DNA of 64,000 bases from Acidovorax sp. SRB_14 (GTDB taxonomy: Bacteria > Pseudomonadota > Gammaproteobacteria > Burkholderiales > Burkholderiaceae_C): NCBI RefSeq assembly GCF_012932145.1, contig NZ_MWOK01000005.1, positions 124,494 through 188,493 on the forward strand, in the 5' to 3' direction. The notes under the pieces are model-generated. The model saw nothing but the letters and a program-made list of their open reading frames with translations, did not search any database and was not told where the DNA came from. Below are positions 1 through 8,664 of this stretch, piece by piece; position 1 is the stretch's first letter, and each line of letters begins with the position of its first letter. A program made the translations under genes and the position numbers.

Positions 1-1
1 A

Positions 2-133
2 CTGGTGTACCCGACCAAGAGTGACCTGTCTGCCAAGACGCGGGCACTGGCGGATTTCTTGCGAGAGTGGTTTGCGAAGATCCCGTCTCTGGACGCCGAC
101 GAAAGTTTGACCACCCTGCCGATCGTGCCTTAG
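2..133 (+). CDS. LysR-family transcriptional regulator, C-terminal fragment (cut by window edge)
   Basis: An open frame enters from the left edge and runs 43 codons to a TAG at 131. It contains LVYP, then LSAKTRALADFLREWF, which resembles the last helix of the substrate-binding domain of LysR-type regulators. Only this tail is visible, so the DNA-binding domain, ligand and target genes cannot be judged. The regulator lies upstream of, and on the same strand as, the GH3 glycosidase. A regulatory link between the two is only a guess. Confidence 0.65.
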   Translation: MVYPTKSDLSAKTRALADFLREWFAKIPSLDADESLTTLPIVP

Positions 134-351
134 CCAGCCCGGTTGCCGCCAACACCGGAAGCCGTGCCCGTCATTGGCAAGCGACACGGGACCTTGGCAC
201 GCTGGCATCAGTCGTTGTGTTTCCAGGCATTCATCGGTCCTGGGCATCCGGTATGCGGCACACCAGGGAATGTGTTGACTTACCTCCGTCGTTCGGCGCA
301 GAGTGGCCCAGGGTGCCACCAGCAACGTGCAGCCCTGGATCGGAGACTCTC

Positions 352-2823
352 ATGCAATCCTTCCCGCTATGCCGCAGGCGCACAGGTCCGAGCGCGCTGT
401 TTGTTGTTGCCATCGCTTTGGCCGGGTGCGCGAGCGGCCCAGTGCCCCGCGGCGGGCCTGCAGCTGCTGACGCAATGCCGTGGATGATCAAAACCTTGTC
501 GCCCGAGCAACGCGCGGGCTTGCTGCTTGCCGGCATGAGTTTGGAGCAGAAGGCCCAGCAGCTGACCGGTGCAGTGCCCGAAATCGTCCCCGAATTGCCC
601 CACTGCAAGGGCGCCCGGCATGTCACGGGCATTCCTGCCCTGCGCATCCCCACATTGCGCGTCACCAACGGCCCGGTGGGGATCGGCCAGAACGATTGCG
701 TTGCACTCGATACCCCACCCCGGATGGTTTACGTGAATGGCCTCCATGTCGATGAGGCGGTCTACTTTGATGCATCCTCCGCCAAGGCAACCGCTGTCCC
801 TTCCTCGATCGCCGTTGCCGCCTCGTTCGACCCCGCCGTGGCCACCGCGTTTGGCGAACTGATCGGGGAAGAGGGCAGCCGTCTGGCGCTGCACGTGTTC
901 GAAGCGCCCGGCATGAACCTGGCGCGCCTGCCGCTGGCCGGTCGCAACTTCGAATACAAGGGCGAGGATCCGTACCTTGCCGGTGTTATGTCCGTGGCCG
1001 AGACGCGCGCGGTGCAAGGCAAGGGCCTGATCGCCGTCGCCAAGCATTACGTCGGCAACGAGCAGGAGGTGAACCGGATGTCGGTGTCCGAGCGCATCGA
1101 CCCACAGGTACTGCATGAGCTGTACCTGCTGCCCTTCGAGATGGCCGTGAAGGATGGCGAAGCTGGCGCGGTGATGTGCTCGTACAACGCGCTCAACGGC
1201 GCGTTCGCCTGCGAGAACGAAGAGATGCTGTCCGACGTCCTGCGCCGCCAGTGGGGTTTCCAAGGCTACGTGCAGTCGGACTTCTTCGCCGCCAAGAGCA
1301 CCGCCAAGGCGATGCGCGCCGGACTCGACCACGAGATGCCGTTGCCCCAGTTCTTCGCGCCCGACAAGCTGCGCGCCGCGCTGAATGCCGGTGAGCTCAC
1401 GATGTCCGACATCGATACGGCGCTGCGGCGCCGGTATGTGCAGATGTTCAAGTTCGGTGTCTTTGATCGCCCGATCGTGCAGCGGCCGCTGGACGTCGAG
1501 GACGGTGGCCGGAAGGCGCGTGCCATGGGCGTCCAGACCGCGGTGCTATTGCAGAACAATGGCGCACTGCCTCTGCCGCGCGACGCGCGGCGGGTGCTGC
1601 TGGTCGGCAAGTCGAGCCAGATCTACGCGCAGCAGGCGGTGGCCGGAGGATCGATGGTCGGCACGGTCATGGGCGCCGGCGGCGGCAGCTCCGATGTCGT
1701 GCCCTTCTACACCGTCACGCCCGCCGCGGGCCTGCGCAATGTCTTCGCCCAGTCCGGCAATGCATCGGTTGAAGTCCAACTGGCACTGGTGGACGACGCC
1801 AACGCCGGCGCCACACTCGACGGCAGGCCCGTCGTCTTCGGCGACGTGCTGGCAGCAGTGGCAGGCGCGGATGCGGTGGTGGTGATGGCAGGCACGGTGG
1901 CCGAGGAGGGCGCGGACCGGGCCAGCTTCAACAATGCGGAGGGTGGTCTGCTCACGGCGCGCGGCGATTCGCTGGACTGGTATGCGCCCCTACCCAAGGC
2001 GATTTCCTTTGATGGCGGCGACAACGCAGGCCGCAACAGCCGCACCATCGCGATGATCGACCGCCTGTTGGGCGTGCAATCCAACACCGCGCGGCCCACC
2101 CATGCCAAGACCGCGCTGGTGCTCAAGGACAACGCCGGCGTACCGCTCCCTGCACGCTGGCTGGGTGCGCGCGGCCCGTCCATGCTCGAAGCCTGGTTCC
2201 CAGGCCAGGAGGATGGCCACATCGTGGCCGATCTGCTGCTGGGCGTCCACAACCCCTCCGGCAAATTGCCCGTGACCTTTCCCGTCGAAGGCCAGGGGTT
2301 CATGGAAACGGTCTCGGCCAGGCAGTACCCGGGTGTGATGGACGCCAAAGGCATTCCGCAAGTCGACTACAGCGAACAGCTGCAGATCGGTTACCGCTGG
2401 TACGACGCCCACAATAAACAGCCCGCGTTCGCCTTCGGCCACGGCCTGTCGTACACCAGCTTTGCCGTCGAGGCACAGCGGCTGCAGCTGCCCGCCAGTG
2501 GCGCTGCCACCTACCGCGTGGAGGCGACCGTGCGCAACACAGGGGCCCGCGCGGGCGCGGAAGTGCTGCAGGTCTACCTGTCCGTGCCTTCGGGCTCCGG
2601 CCTGCCGCAGCCACCGAAGCGGCTGGTCGGCTTTCGCAAGGTGGCGCTCGCTGCCGGCGCCAGCGAGCGCGTGAGCATCGCTGTGGATCCGGCCGCCAGC
2701 CACCATCCGTTGAGCGTGTGGGATGCGTCGCGCAAGGCATTCGTGGTCCCGCCCGGTGCCTATACGGTATGGGTCGGCAGCGCCTCTGACCGCCTCGTTA
2801 GCGCGGGAACATTCGAGCGTTAG
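352..2823 (+). CDS. Glycoside hydrolase family 3 (beta-glucosidase-like) lipoprotein
   Basis: A GH3 enzyme of 823 aa, expected to remove beta-linked sugars from the non-reducing end of oligosaccharides. The start at 352 was chosen over an upstream in-frame start because it has a GGAG ribosome site and begins a lipoprotein signal peptide with lipobox LAGC. This places the protein in the outer membrane or periplasm. GH3 landmarks are KHYVGNEQE, VMCSYNALNG and QSDFFA, whose Asp310 is the likely nucleophile. The usual tryptophan after this Asp (SDW) is Phe here. The C-terminal quarter (GAEVLQVYLSVP) matches the fibronectin-III-like GH3 domain. The gene stands alone. Substrate specificity cannot be read from sequence. 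Confidence 0.9.
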   Translation: MQSFPLCRRRTGPSALFVVAIALAGCASGPVPRGGPAAADAMPWMIKTLSPEQRAGLLLAGMSLEQKAQQLTGAVPEIVPELPHCKGARHVTGIPALRIPTLRVTNGPVGIGQNDCVALDTPPRMVYVNGLHVDEAVYFDASSAKATAVPSSIAVAASFDPAVATAFGELIGEEGSRLALHVFEAPGMNLARLPLAGRNFEYKGEDPYLAGVMSVAETRAVQGKGLIAVAKHYVGNEQEVNRMSVSERIDPQVLHELYLLPFEMAVKDGEAGAVMCSYNALNGAFACENEEMLSDVLRRQWGFQGYVQSDFFAAKSTAKAMRAGLDHEMPLPQFFAPDKLRAALNAGELTMSDIDTALRRRYVQMFKFGVFDRPIVQRPLDVEDGGRKARAMGVQTAVLLQNNGALPLPRDARRVLLVGKSSQIYAQQAVAGGSMVGTVMGAGGGSSDVVPFYTVTPAAGLRNVFAQSGNASVEVQLALVDDANAGATLDGRPVVFGDVLAAVAGADAVVVMAGTVAEEGADRASFNNAEGGLLTARGDSLDWYAPLPKAISFDGGDNAGRNSRTIAMIDRLLGVQSNTARPTHAKTALVLKDNAGVPLPARWLGARGPSMLEAWFPGQEDGHIVADLLLGVHNPSGKLPVTFPVEGQGFMETVSARQYPGVMDAKGIPQVDYSEQLQIGYRWYDAHNKQPAFAFGHGLSYTSFAVEAQRLQLPASGAATYRVEATVRNTGARAGAEVLQVYLSVPSGSGLPQPPKRLVGFRKVALAAGASERVSIAVDPAASHHPLSVWDASRKAFVVPPGAYTVWVGSASDRLVSAGTFER

Positions 2824-2924
2824 CGGAATTGCAGGACCGTGGACTGGCAATCGCCTCGGGTTTGATGGACGCTCGGCTCCCGGGGGCTGGGGTCGTGAAC
2901 ACCCATCCAATGCGCCTGCCTGCC

Positions 2925-2947
2925 GGGGCATCGCACCGTGATGCCCC
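2925..2947. terminator. Hairpin downstream of the GH3 gene
   Basis: GGGGCATC and GATGCCCC form an 8-bp stem with a 7-nt loop about 100 bases after the GH3 stop. There is no T-run, so this may only be an RNA-stabilising or Rho-assisted stop. The rest of 2824-3015 shows no gene. Confidence 0.3.
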
Positions 2948-3015
2948 CGAAACGTACTTCAGCGTCACCCAAGCCAGTCGAATCGCGACATGAACGTCAA
3001 TTTGGTTGAAAACAA

Positions 3016-3046
3016 AAAGCCCGCTATCTTTTAAATAGCGGGCTTT
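3016..3046 (-). terminator. Rho-independent terminator of tRNA-Lys
   Basis: A 12-bp stem, AAAGCCCGCTAT pairing with ATAGCGGGCTTT, surrounds a 7-nt loop. Read on the minus strand it is followed by a T-rich tract. It lies 25 bases beyond the tRNA 3' end. Confidence 0.85.
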
Positions 3047-3070
3047 GTAGCGCTGACGCGCTAGTTTTGG

Positions 3071-3146
3071 TGGTGGGTCCTGACAGATTCGAACTGTCGA
3101 CCTACGGATTAAGAGTCCGCTGCTCTACCAACTGAGCTAAGAACCC
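3071..3146 (-). tRNA. tRNA-Lys (anticodon CTT)
   Basis: A complete 76-nt cloverleaf on the minus strand. The 7-bp acceptor stem GGGTTCT pairs with AGGACCC. The D-arm is GCTC/GAGC, and the anticodon loop CTCTTAA carries CTT, reading the AAG lysine codon. The T-arm GACAG/CTGTC holds loop TTCGAAT. The discriminator A is followed by an encoded CCA. Confidence 0.96.
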
Positions 3147-3243
3147 CACGCTTAAATTGTTTCTGCGTTGCTGCAGAGCCTCGAATTATGCACCAGTTTT
3201 TTCGCCGTTTGCAAGGTAGAGCGAAAAAATCGGCGCAAAAAAT

Positions 3244-4131
3244 TCACTGCATGGCGTTGCGGCTGGCCAGTTCCACGAACAGGCCGCTCTGGTCCAGTTC
3301 GCCCAGGCCGTGTTCGACGCCTTGGGCGTACAAGCTTTCGAACAGCGTGGTCACGGGCGCGTCAAATCCGATTTCGTGGGCCGTGGCGAGGGCGTTGCGC
3401 ATGTCCTTGAGCTGCACGTGCATGCGCGCGCGCGGTGCGAAGTCGCGCTCGACCATGCGCTGGCCGTGCAGCTGCAGGATGCGGCTGTCGGCAAAGCCGC
3501 CGCTGATGGCTTCGCGCACCTTGGCCATATCGGCACCGCCCTTGGCGGCCAGCAGCAGAGCCTCGGCCACGGCGCCGATGGTGATGCCGACGATCATCTG
3601 GTTGGCCAGCTTGGCGAGCTGGCCCGCGCCGTGCGGCCCGACATGCGTGGGCCGGCCCAGCGTGGCAAACACCGGCAGGGCCCGCTGGTAGTCGGCGGCC
3701 TTGCCGCCGACCATGATGGCCAGGGTGCCCGCCTCGGCACCGACGGTGCCGCCCGAGACCGGCGCGTCCAGGTGGGCCAGGCCCATCTCGCCCAGGCGTG
3801 CCGCGTGGTCGCGTGCTTCATGGGGCTGGATCGATGCCATGTCGATGAACAGGCTGCCCGGGCGGAAGGCCTGTGCCACGCCCTGTTCGAACAGCACCTG
3901 GGCCACCACGGGCCCGCTTTCGAGCAGGCTGATGGCGATATCGGCCTGGCGCACCGCATCGGCGGCGTGGTCGTGCACGGTGGCGCCGGCCTGGGCCAGG
4001 GGCTCGGCCTTGGCGCGGGTGCGGTTCCAGGCCTGCACCTGGTGGCCGGCCTCGCACAGGCGGCGGGCCATGCGCAGGCCCATCATGCCGGTGCCCAGCA
4101 CGGCGATGCGAAGAGGGGGGGTGGCGGTCAT
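3244..4131 (-). CDS. NAD(P)-dependent oxidoreductase, 3-hydroxyisobutyrate dehydrogenase family
   Basis: A beta-hydroxyacid dehydrogenase of 295 aa. The N-terminal Rossmann domain has GTGMMG at residues 13-18. DAPVSGGTVGAEAGTLAIMVGG is the family substrate-binding segment, and the catalytic Lys is in GQLAKLANQ (Lys174). Relatives reduce or oxidise tartronate semialdehyde, 3-hydroxyisobutyrate or succinic semialdehyde; the substrate here cannot be assigned. The start at 4131 follows an AGGA site and was preferred over a start 14 codons upstream that lacks one. The gene is downstream of guaC, separated by 145 bases, and may be cotranscribed with it. Confidence 0.85.
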   Translation of the reverse strand: MTATPPLRIAVLGTGMMGLRMARRLCEAGHQVQAWNRTRAKAEPLAQAGATVHDHAADAVRQADIAISLLESGPVVAQVLFEQGVAQAFRPGSLFIDMASIQPHEARDHAARLGEMGLAHLDAPVSGGTVGAEAGTLAIMVGGKAADYQRALPVFATLGRPTHVGPHGAGQLAKLANQMIVGITIGAVAEALLLAAKGGADMAKVREAISGGFADSRILQLHGQRMVERDFAPRARMHVQLKDMRNALATAHEIGFDAPVTTLFESLYAQGVEHGLGELDQSGLFVELASRNAMQ

Positions 4132-4276
4132 GGAAAGGCGTCCTCGGCGGTGGGTGGATATCCGTGGCCGCATGATGGGCGTTTTTCGCGCGCCAGCCTG
4201 TCAGGCAGCTTGCAGCTGCGCGGGCCCTGCGGCCACAGAGCGCGCACCAGGCAGCGGCGCGCGCTGCGGCCACGTC

Positions 4277-5251
4277 TCACATCAGATGTTCGCTGGCGTT
4301 GTCGCCGCCCAGGACCACGTAGTTGACCTTGCGGATGTCCATGAGCTTCTTGCCGCCCGAGTAGCTGATGGAGCTTTGCACGTCCTGCTCCATCTCGACC
4401 AGCGTTTCGGCCAGCGTGCCCTTGACCGGCTCGAGGATGCGCTTGCCCTCGACGTGGCGGTACTCGCCCTTGTTGAAGTCGGACGCGCTGCCGTAGTACT
4501 CCTTGTAGAGCTTGCCATCGACCTCGACGGTCTGGCCCGGCGACTCCTCGTGGCCCGCCAGCAGCGAGCCGACCATGACCATGGTGGCGCCAAAGCGGAT
4601 GCTCTTGGCGATGTCGCCGTGCTCGCGGATGCCGCCGTCGGCAATGATGGGCTTGGTGGCCACGCGCGCGCACCACTTGAGGGCCGAGAGCTGCCAGCCG
4701 CCCGTGCCAAAGCCGGTCTTGAGCTTGGTGATGCAGACCTTGCCAGGGCCGATGCCGACCTTGGTGGCGTCGGCGCCCCAGTTTTCCAGGTCGATCACGG
4801 CCTCGGGCGTGGCCACGTTGCCCGCGATGACGAAGGCGGCGGGCATCTTCTTCTTGATGTAGCCGATCATGTCCCGCACGCTGTCGGCATGGCCGTGCGC
4901 GATGTCGATGGTGACGTATTCGGGCACCAAGCCGGCGGCCGCGAGCCGGTCCACGGTGTCGTAGTCGGGCTGCTTGACGCCCAGCGAAATCGAGGCGAAC
5001 AGGCCCTTGGCCTTCATGTCGCGGACAAACTGCACGTTGTCGAAGTCAAAGCGGTGCATGACGTAGAAGTAGCCGTTCTGCGCCATCCAGACGCAGATTG
5101 CCTCGCTGACCACGGTCTTCATGTTGGCCGGCACCACGGGGATGCGGAAGGTGCGCCCGCCCAGCTCCACGCTGGCGTCGCACTCCGAGCGGCTGTTCAC
5201 GCGGCATTTGCGCGGCAGCAGCAGGATGTTGTCGTAATCGAAGATTTCCAT
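4277..5251 (-). CDS. guaC: GMP reductase
   Basis: Reductively deaminates GMP to IMP with NADPH, returning guanine nucleotides to the purine pool. It has 324 aa, close to the Bacillus-type GMP reductase and shorter than the E. coli form. The TIM barrel carries the IMPDH/GMPR loop [11 protein letters not shown] with catalytic Cys173, followed by [12 protein letters not shown]. The phosphate-binding segments [11 protein letters not shown] and [12 protein letters not shown] are present. There is no CBS domain, which argues against IMP dehydrogenase. The start at 5251 begins the conserved [11 protein letters not shown]. About 180 bases upstream contain the terminator of the next gene. Confidence 0.93.
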   Translation of the reverse strand: MEIFDYDNILLLPRKCRVNSRSECDASVELGGRTFRIPVVPANMKTVVSEAICVWMAQNGYFYVMHRFDFDNVQFVRDMKAKGLFASISLGVKQPDYDTVDRLAAAGLVPEYVTIDIAHGHADSVRDMIGYIKKKMPAAFVIAGNVATPEAVIDLENWGADATKVGIGPGKVCITKLKTGFGTGGWQLSALKWCARVATKPIIADGGIREHGDIAKSIRFGATMVMVGSLLAGHEESPGQTVEVDGKLYKEYYGSASDFNKGEYRHVEGKRILEPVKGTLAETLVEMEQDVQSSISYSGGKKLMDIRKVNYVVLGGDNASEHLM

Positions 5252-5374
5252 GAAATTCCAAGCTCCATCAAGGGACGTGGCAAAACAATTTTTGCCGCGG
5301 TGGGCGCTTGGCTTGGGACCGGAATTTGCGGGTGGCTGCCGAAAAGGCCCACCGAACCCTGCTCTGCGCAGGCA

Positions 5375-5410
5375 CAAAAAAACCGGGCGTCAAGAAACTT
5401 GGGCCCGGTG
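5375..5410 (-). terminator. Rho-independent terminator of the CxxC exported protein gene
   Basis: ACCGGGC and GCCCGGT pair across a 14-nt loop. On the minus strand the stem is followed by seven T residues. It lies just past the stop of the gene ending at 5430 and separates it from guaC. Confidence 0.75.
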
Positions 5411-5429
5411 ACTGATTCTACCCATGCCT

Positions 5430-6143
5430 TCAATCCCCTGCCCGGCAGTGCGATTGCGCGGCGGCCACCACGCGGCCCTGGGCATCCTGCAGCCAGCCGG
5501 CCACGGACAAAGACGCGGGGGCAGCGCCATCGGGCATGCGCATGGGGCGCAGTTCAGCCCAGCGGTTGGGCTCTTTGGGAGGCCGCTCGTTGCGCTGGTC
5601 CCAGCTGAGCTGCAGCACATTCCTGACCAGGTTCCGCGCCACCGGCGTGCCCTCGGTGCCGGCGGGCACGGCCTGCACCAGCACCAGCACCAGCGTCCAG
5701 GGACCCTGTTGCTGTGCACGCGCCGCTGGCGAACGTGCCAGCGACGCCACCGTGCCCAGGTAGTCGCTCAAAGGCGGGCCCTGCGCCACGCGTAGCCGTC
5801 CGGGGCCCACAGGCTCGACCGGCGCGGTGTGGATGTCGCTGCCTTCGGGCCGTGCGCGGCCCAGGGCCTGCAGGCGCTCGGCGGCTTCGGGCAGGGCGGC
5901 GGCCGACAGTGGCGCCGCGTCGCCCTGGGGGCCGGGAACAATCCAGTCGAGCAGCAGGGCACGCGGGCCCGGCGCAGGCGTGGTCGGGTCGCGCCAGCAG
6001 TCCTCGCAGCTGGCGCCGGTGAAGCGCTCAAACAGCGCGGCCGGCTGCGGCGCAGCGTCGCTGGTGCAGACGGCCTGTGCGGCGCTGGTCAGGCCGTGCC
6101 CACAGAGCCAGGCGGCAAGCAGGGGGGCGAGCGGGTGTCTCAT
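5430..6143 (-). CDS. Exported protein with a CxxC motif, function unknown
   Basis: A protein of 237 aa. A Sec signal peptide spans about residues 1-24, ending near SAAQA. The mature part begins with a segment around FTGASCEDCW, a CxxC in a thioredoxin-like position. This is reminiscent of the N-terminus of DUF1223 proteins, but I cannot confirm membership. The rest (LVLVLVQAVPAGTEG, ending SLSVAGWLQDAQGRVVAA) gives no motif I recognise. The start at 6143 opens the signal peptide. It is divergent from the helicase gene, with 50 bases between the starts. A periplasmic redox or copper-related role would be speculation. Confidence 0.6.
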   Translation of the reverse strand: MRHPLAPLLAAWLCGHGLTSAAQAVCTSDAAPQPAALFERFTGASCEDCWRDPTTPAPGPRALLLDWIVPGPQGDAAPLSAAALPEAAERLQALGRARPEGSDIHTAPVEPVGPGRLRVAQGPPLSDYLGTVASLARSPAARAQQQGPWTLVLVLVQAVPAGTEGTPVARNLVRNVLQLSWDQRNERPPKEPNRWAELRPMRMPDGAAPASLSVAGWLQDAQGRVVAAAQSHCRAGD

Positions 6144-6182
6144 GGTCCGGTGTCCTTGCCAGCGTTGCGGGGTTGCGCTTTC

Positions 6183-6188
6183 TACAAT
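6183..6188 (+). promoter_or_regulatory. -10 element TACAAT placed for a leaderless uvrD transcript
   Basis: TACAAT lies only 5 nt before the helicase ATG. Transcription usually starts about 7 nt after the -10 box, so the mRNA would begin at or within a nucleotide or two of the start codon. No Shine-Dalgarno sequence fits in the gap. A TTGCCA at 6156 is a poor -35 (21-nt spacer). Confidence 0.5.
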
Positions 6189-6193
6189 GGCGC

Positions 6194-8650
6194 ATGTTCC
6201 CACAAGACCTGTTTTCTGGCGCGCCCGCGCCTTTGGGCGCCGATGCACCCGCGCCCGCCGCCGCATCGCCGCTGCTGCACCACCTCAACCCCGAGCAGCT
6301 CGCCGCCGTCACGCTGCCCGCCGGGCACGCGCTGATCCTGGCGGGCGCCGGCTCGGGCAAGACGCGCGTGCTCACCACGCGCATCGCCTGGCTGCTGCAA
6401 AACGGCCTGGCCACCCCCGGCAGCATCCTGGCCGTCACGTTCACCAACAAGGCCGCCAAGGAGATGGTGGCGCGGCTCTCGGCCATGCTGCCCGTCAGCG
6501 TGCGCGGCATGTGGATCGGCACCTTCCACGGCCTGTGCAACCGCTTGCTGCGCGCACACCACCAAGCGGCGGGTCTGCCGCAGGCGTTCCAGATCCTTGA
6601 CACGCAGGACCAGCTCTCGGCCGTCAAGCGCCTGTGCAAGCAGCACAACGTGGACGACGAGCGCTTTCCGCCCAAGCAGGTGCAGTACTTCATCGCGGGC
6701 TGCAAGGAAGAGGGCATGCGCCCGGGCGATGTGCCGGTGGCCACGCACGACGTGGACGGGCGCAGGAAAGTGGAGCTCTACCAGCTCTACGAAGAGCAGT
6801 GCCAGCGCGAAGGCGTGGTCGACTTCGGCGAGCTGATGCTGCGCAGCTACGAGCTGCTGCGCGACAACGACCCGGTTCGCGCGCACTACCAGCGGCGCTT
6901 CCAGCACATCCTGGTCGACGAGTTCCAGGACACCAACAAGCTGCAGTACGCGTGGCTCAAGCAGCTCGCGGGCGACGAGGTGGACGGCCGCTTTGCGCCG
7001 CGCGGCAGCGTGATCGCCGTGGGCGACGACGACCAGAGCATCTATGCCTTCCGCGGTGCGCGCGTGGGCAACATGGCGGACTTCGTGCGCGAATTCGATG
7101 TGCAGCGCCAGATCAAGCTCGAGCAGAACTACCGCAGCTACAGCAACATCCTCGACGCCGCCAACCAGCTCATCAGCCACAACAGCGCGCGCCTGGGCAA
7201 GAACCTGCGCACCGACCAAGGCCCGGGCGAGCCGGTGCGCGTCTACGAGGCGCCCAGCGACCTGATGGAGGCGCGCTGGATGGTCGACGAGATCCGCCAG
7301 CTGGTCCGAAGCGACGGCTTTGCGCGCCAGGAAATCGCCGTGCTCTACCGCAGCAACGCGCAAAGCCGCATCATCGAGTCGACCCTGTTCAACGCCGCCG
7401 TGCCCTACCGCGTCTATGGCGGCCTGCGCTTTTTCGAGCGCGCCGAAATCAAGCACGCGCTGTCGTACCTGCGCCTGCTGGAGAACCCCCAGGACGACAC
7501 CAGCTTCATGCGCGTGGTCAATTTTCCGCCGCGCGGCATTGGCGCGCGCAGCGTCGAGGTGCTGCAAGACGCCGCGCGCTCGGCCGGCTGCTCGCTGCAC
7601 GACGCCGTGAGCGCCGTGCCCGGCAAGGCCGGCGCCAACCTGGGCGCCTTCGTCGCGCTGGTCGATGTGCTGCGCGAGCAGACGCAGGGCCTGACGCTGC
7701 GCGCCATCATCGAGCAGATGCTCGAGTCGTCGGGCCTGCTCGCGCACTACCGCGCCGAAAAGGAAGGCGCTGACCGTATCGAGAACCTGGAGGAACTGGT
7801 CAACGCCGCCGAGAGCTTTGTCACGCAGGAGGGCTTTGGCCGCGACGCCGTGGCGCTGCCGCTCGACGAGCATGGTGCACCGCTGACGCAAAGCCCGGCC
7901 AGCCAGGGGCTGGACCCGGATGCGCCGCTGCTCGATGCGCCGTTGACGCCGGCCCTGCCCGGCATCGTCGACATCGACACCGGCGAAACGCTGTCGCCGC
8001 TGGCGGCGTTCCTGACGCACGCCGCGCTCGAGGCCGGCGACAACCAGGCCCAGGCCGGCCAGGACGCCGTGCAGCTGATGACGGTGCACGCGAGCAAGGG
8101 GCTCGAATTCGACGCCGTGTTCATCGGCGGCATGGAGGACGGCCTGTTCCCGCACGAGAACGCCATGAGCGACCGGGCGGGCCTCGAAGAAGAGCGCCGC
8201 CTGATGTACGTGGCGATCACCCGCGCCCGAAAGCGCCTGTACCTGAGCCACTCGCAAACGCGGCTGCTGCACGGGCAGACGCGCTACAACCTCAAGAGCC
8301 GCTTTTTTGACGAGCTGCCCGAGAGCGCGCTCAAGTGGATCACGCCCAAGCAGGCGGGCTTTGGCACGTTTACTCCTGATTCCATAGCTGGAGGCGCTTA
8401 CCCATCGGGCGCTGGAGGCCGATATGGCTTCAAGTCAGAGACCTTTGCCAGCCCGCCCGTCCCGGCGCAGAAGGCCGCGCCATCGCACGGCCTGCGCGTG
8501 GGGCTGGCGGTGTTCCACACCAAGTTCGGCGAAGGCAAGGTGCTGGCGCTCGAGGGCACGGGCGACGACGCACGCGCGCAGGTCAGCTTTCCGCGCCATG
8601 GCACGAAGTGGCTGGCGCTGTCGGTGGCCAAGCTGGCGGTGGTCGAGTGA
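6194..8650 (+). CDS. uvrD: UvrD/PcrA-type superfamily 1 DNA helicase
   Basis: An ATP-dependent 3'-5' DNA helicase of the UvrD/PcrA/Rep group, for nucleotide-excision and mismatch repair and clearing of replication obstacles; 818 aa. Visible motifs are Walker A AGAGSGKT (residues 50-57), motif II DEFQD (242-246), GDDDQSIYAFRGA, LEQNYRS, LMTVHASKGLEF and YVAITRARKRLYL. The C-terminal segment (GLRVGLAVFHTKFGEGKVLALEG) is the Tudor-like domain typical of PcrA/UvrD. Between the helicase core and that domain is a linker (about residues 730-750) encoded by a copy of a dispersed palindromic repeat. The start at 6194 matches the -10 spacing. UvrD is favoured over Rep because of the Tudor domain. Confidence 0.93.
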   Translation: MFPQDLFSGAPAPLGADAPAPAAASPLLHHLNPEQLAAVTLPAGHALILAGAGSGKTRVLTTRIAWLLQNGLATPGSILAVTFTNKAAKEMVARLSAMLPVSVRGMWIGTFHGLCNRLLRAHHQAAGLPQAFQILDTQDQLSAVKRLCKQHNVDDERFPPKQVQYFIAGCKEEGMRPGDVPVATHDVDGRRKVELYQLYEEQCQREGVVDFGELMLRSYELLRDNDPVRAHYQRRFQHILVDEFQDTNKLQYAWLKQLAGDEVDGRFAPRGSVIAVGDDDQSIYAFRGARVGNMADFVREFDVQRQIKLEQNYRSYSNILDAANQLISHNSARLGKNLRTDQGPGEPVRVYEAPSDLMEARWMVDEIRQLVRSDGFARQEIAVLYRSNAQSRIIESTLFNAAVPYRVYGGLRFFERAEIKHALSYLRLLENPQDDTSFMRVVNFPPRGIGARSVEVLQDAARSAGCSLHDAVSAVPGKAGANLGAFVALVDVLREQTQGLTLRAIIEQMLESSGLLAHYRAEKEGADRIENLEELVNAAESFVTQEGFGRDAVALPLDEHGAPLTQSPASQGLDPDAPLLDAPLTPALPGIVDIDTGETLSPLAAFLTHAALEAGDNQAQAGQDAVQLMTVHASKGLEFDAVFIGGMEDGLFPHENAMSDRAGLEEERRLMYVAITRARKRLYLSHSQTRLLHGQTRYNLKSRFFDELPESALKWITPKQAGFGTFTPDSIAGGAYPSGAGGRYGFKSETFASPPVPAQKAAPSHGLRVGLAVFHTKFGEGKVLALEGTGDDARAQVSFPRHGTKWLALSVAKLAVVE
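8380..8432. repeat. Dispersed palindromic repeat copy inside uvrD
   Basis: The core reads CATAGCTGGAGGCGCTT, then a short spacer, then GGCGCTGGAGGCC and GGCTTCAA. It matches the family seen at nine or more other places here. It is read through in frame and encodes a Gly/Ala/Ser-rich linker, so it does not break the gene. Confidence 0.6.
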
Positions 8651-8664
8651 CCTAGGCATCCTTT

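Noticed and set aside
3701-5608. A 635-codon plus-strand ORF over the hydroxyacid dehydrogenase and guaC.
   Set aside because: It crosses two well-supported genes and a terminator on the other strand and has no motifs.
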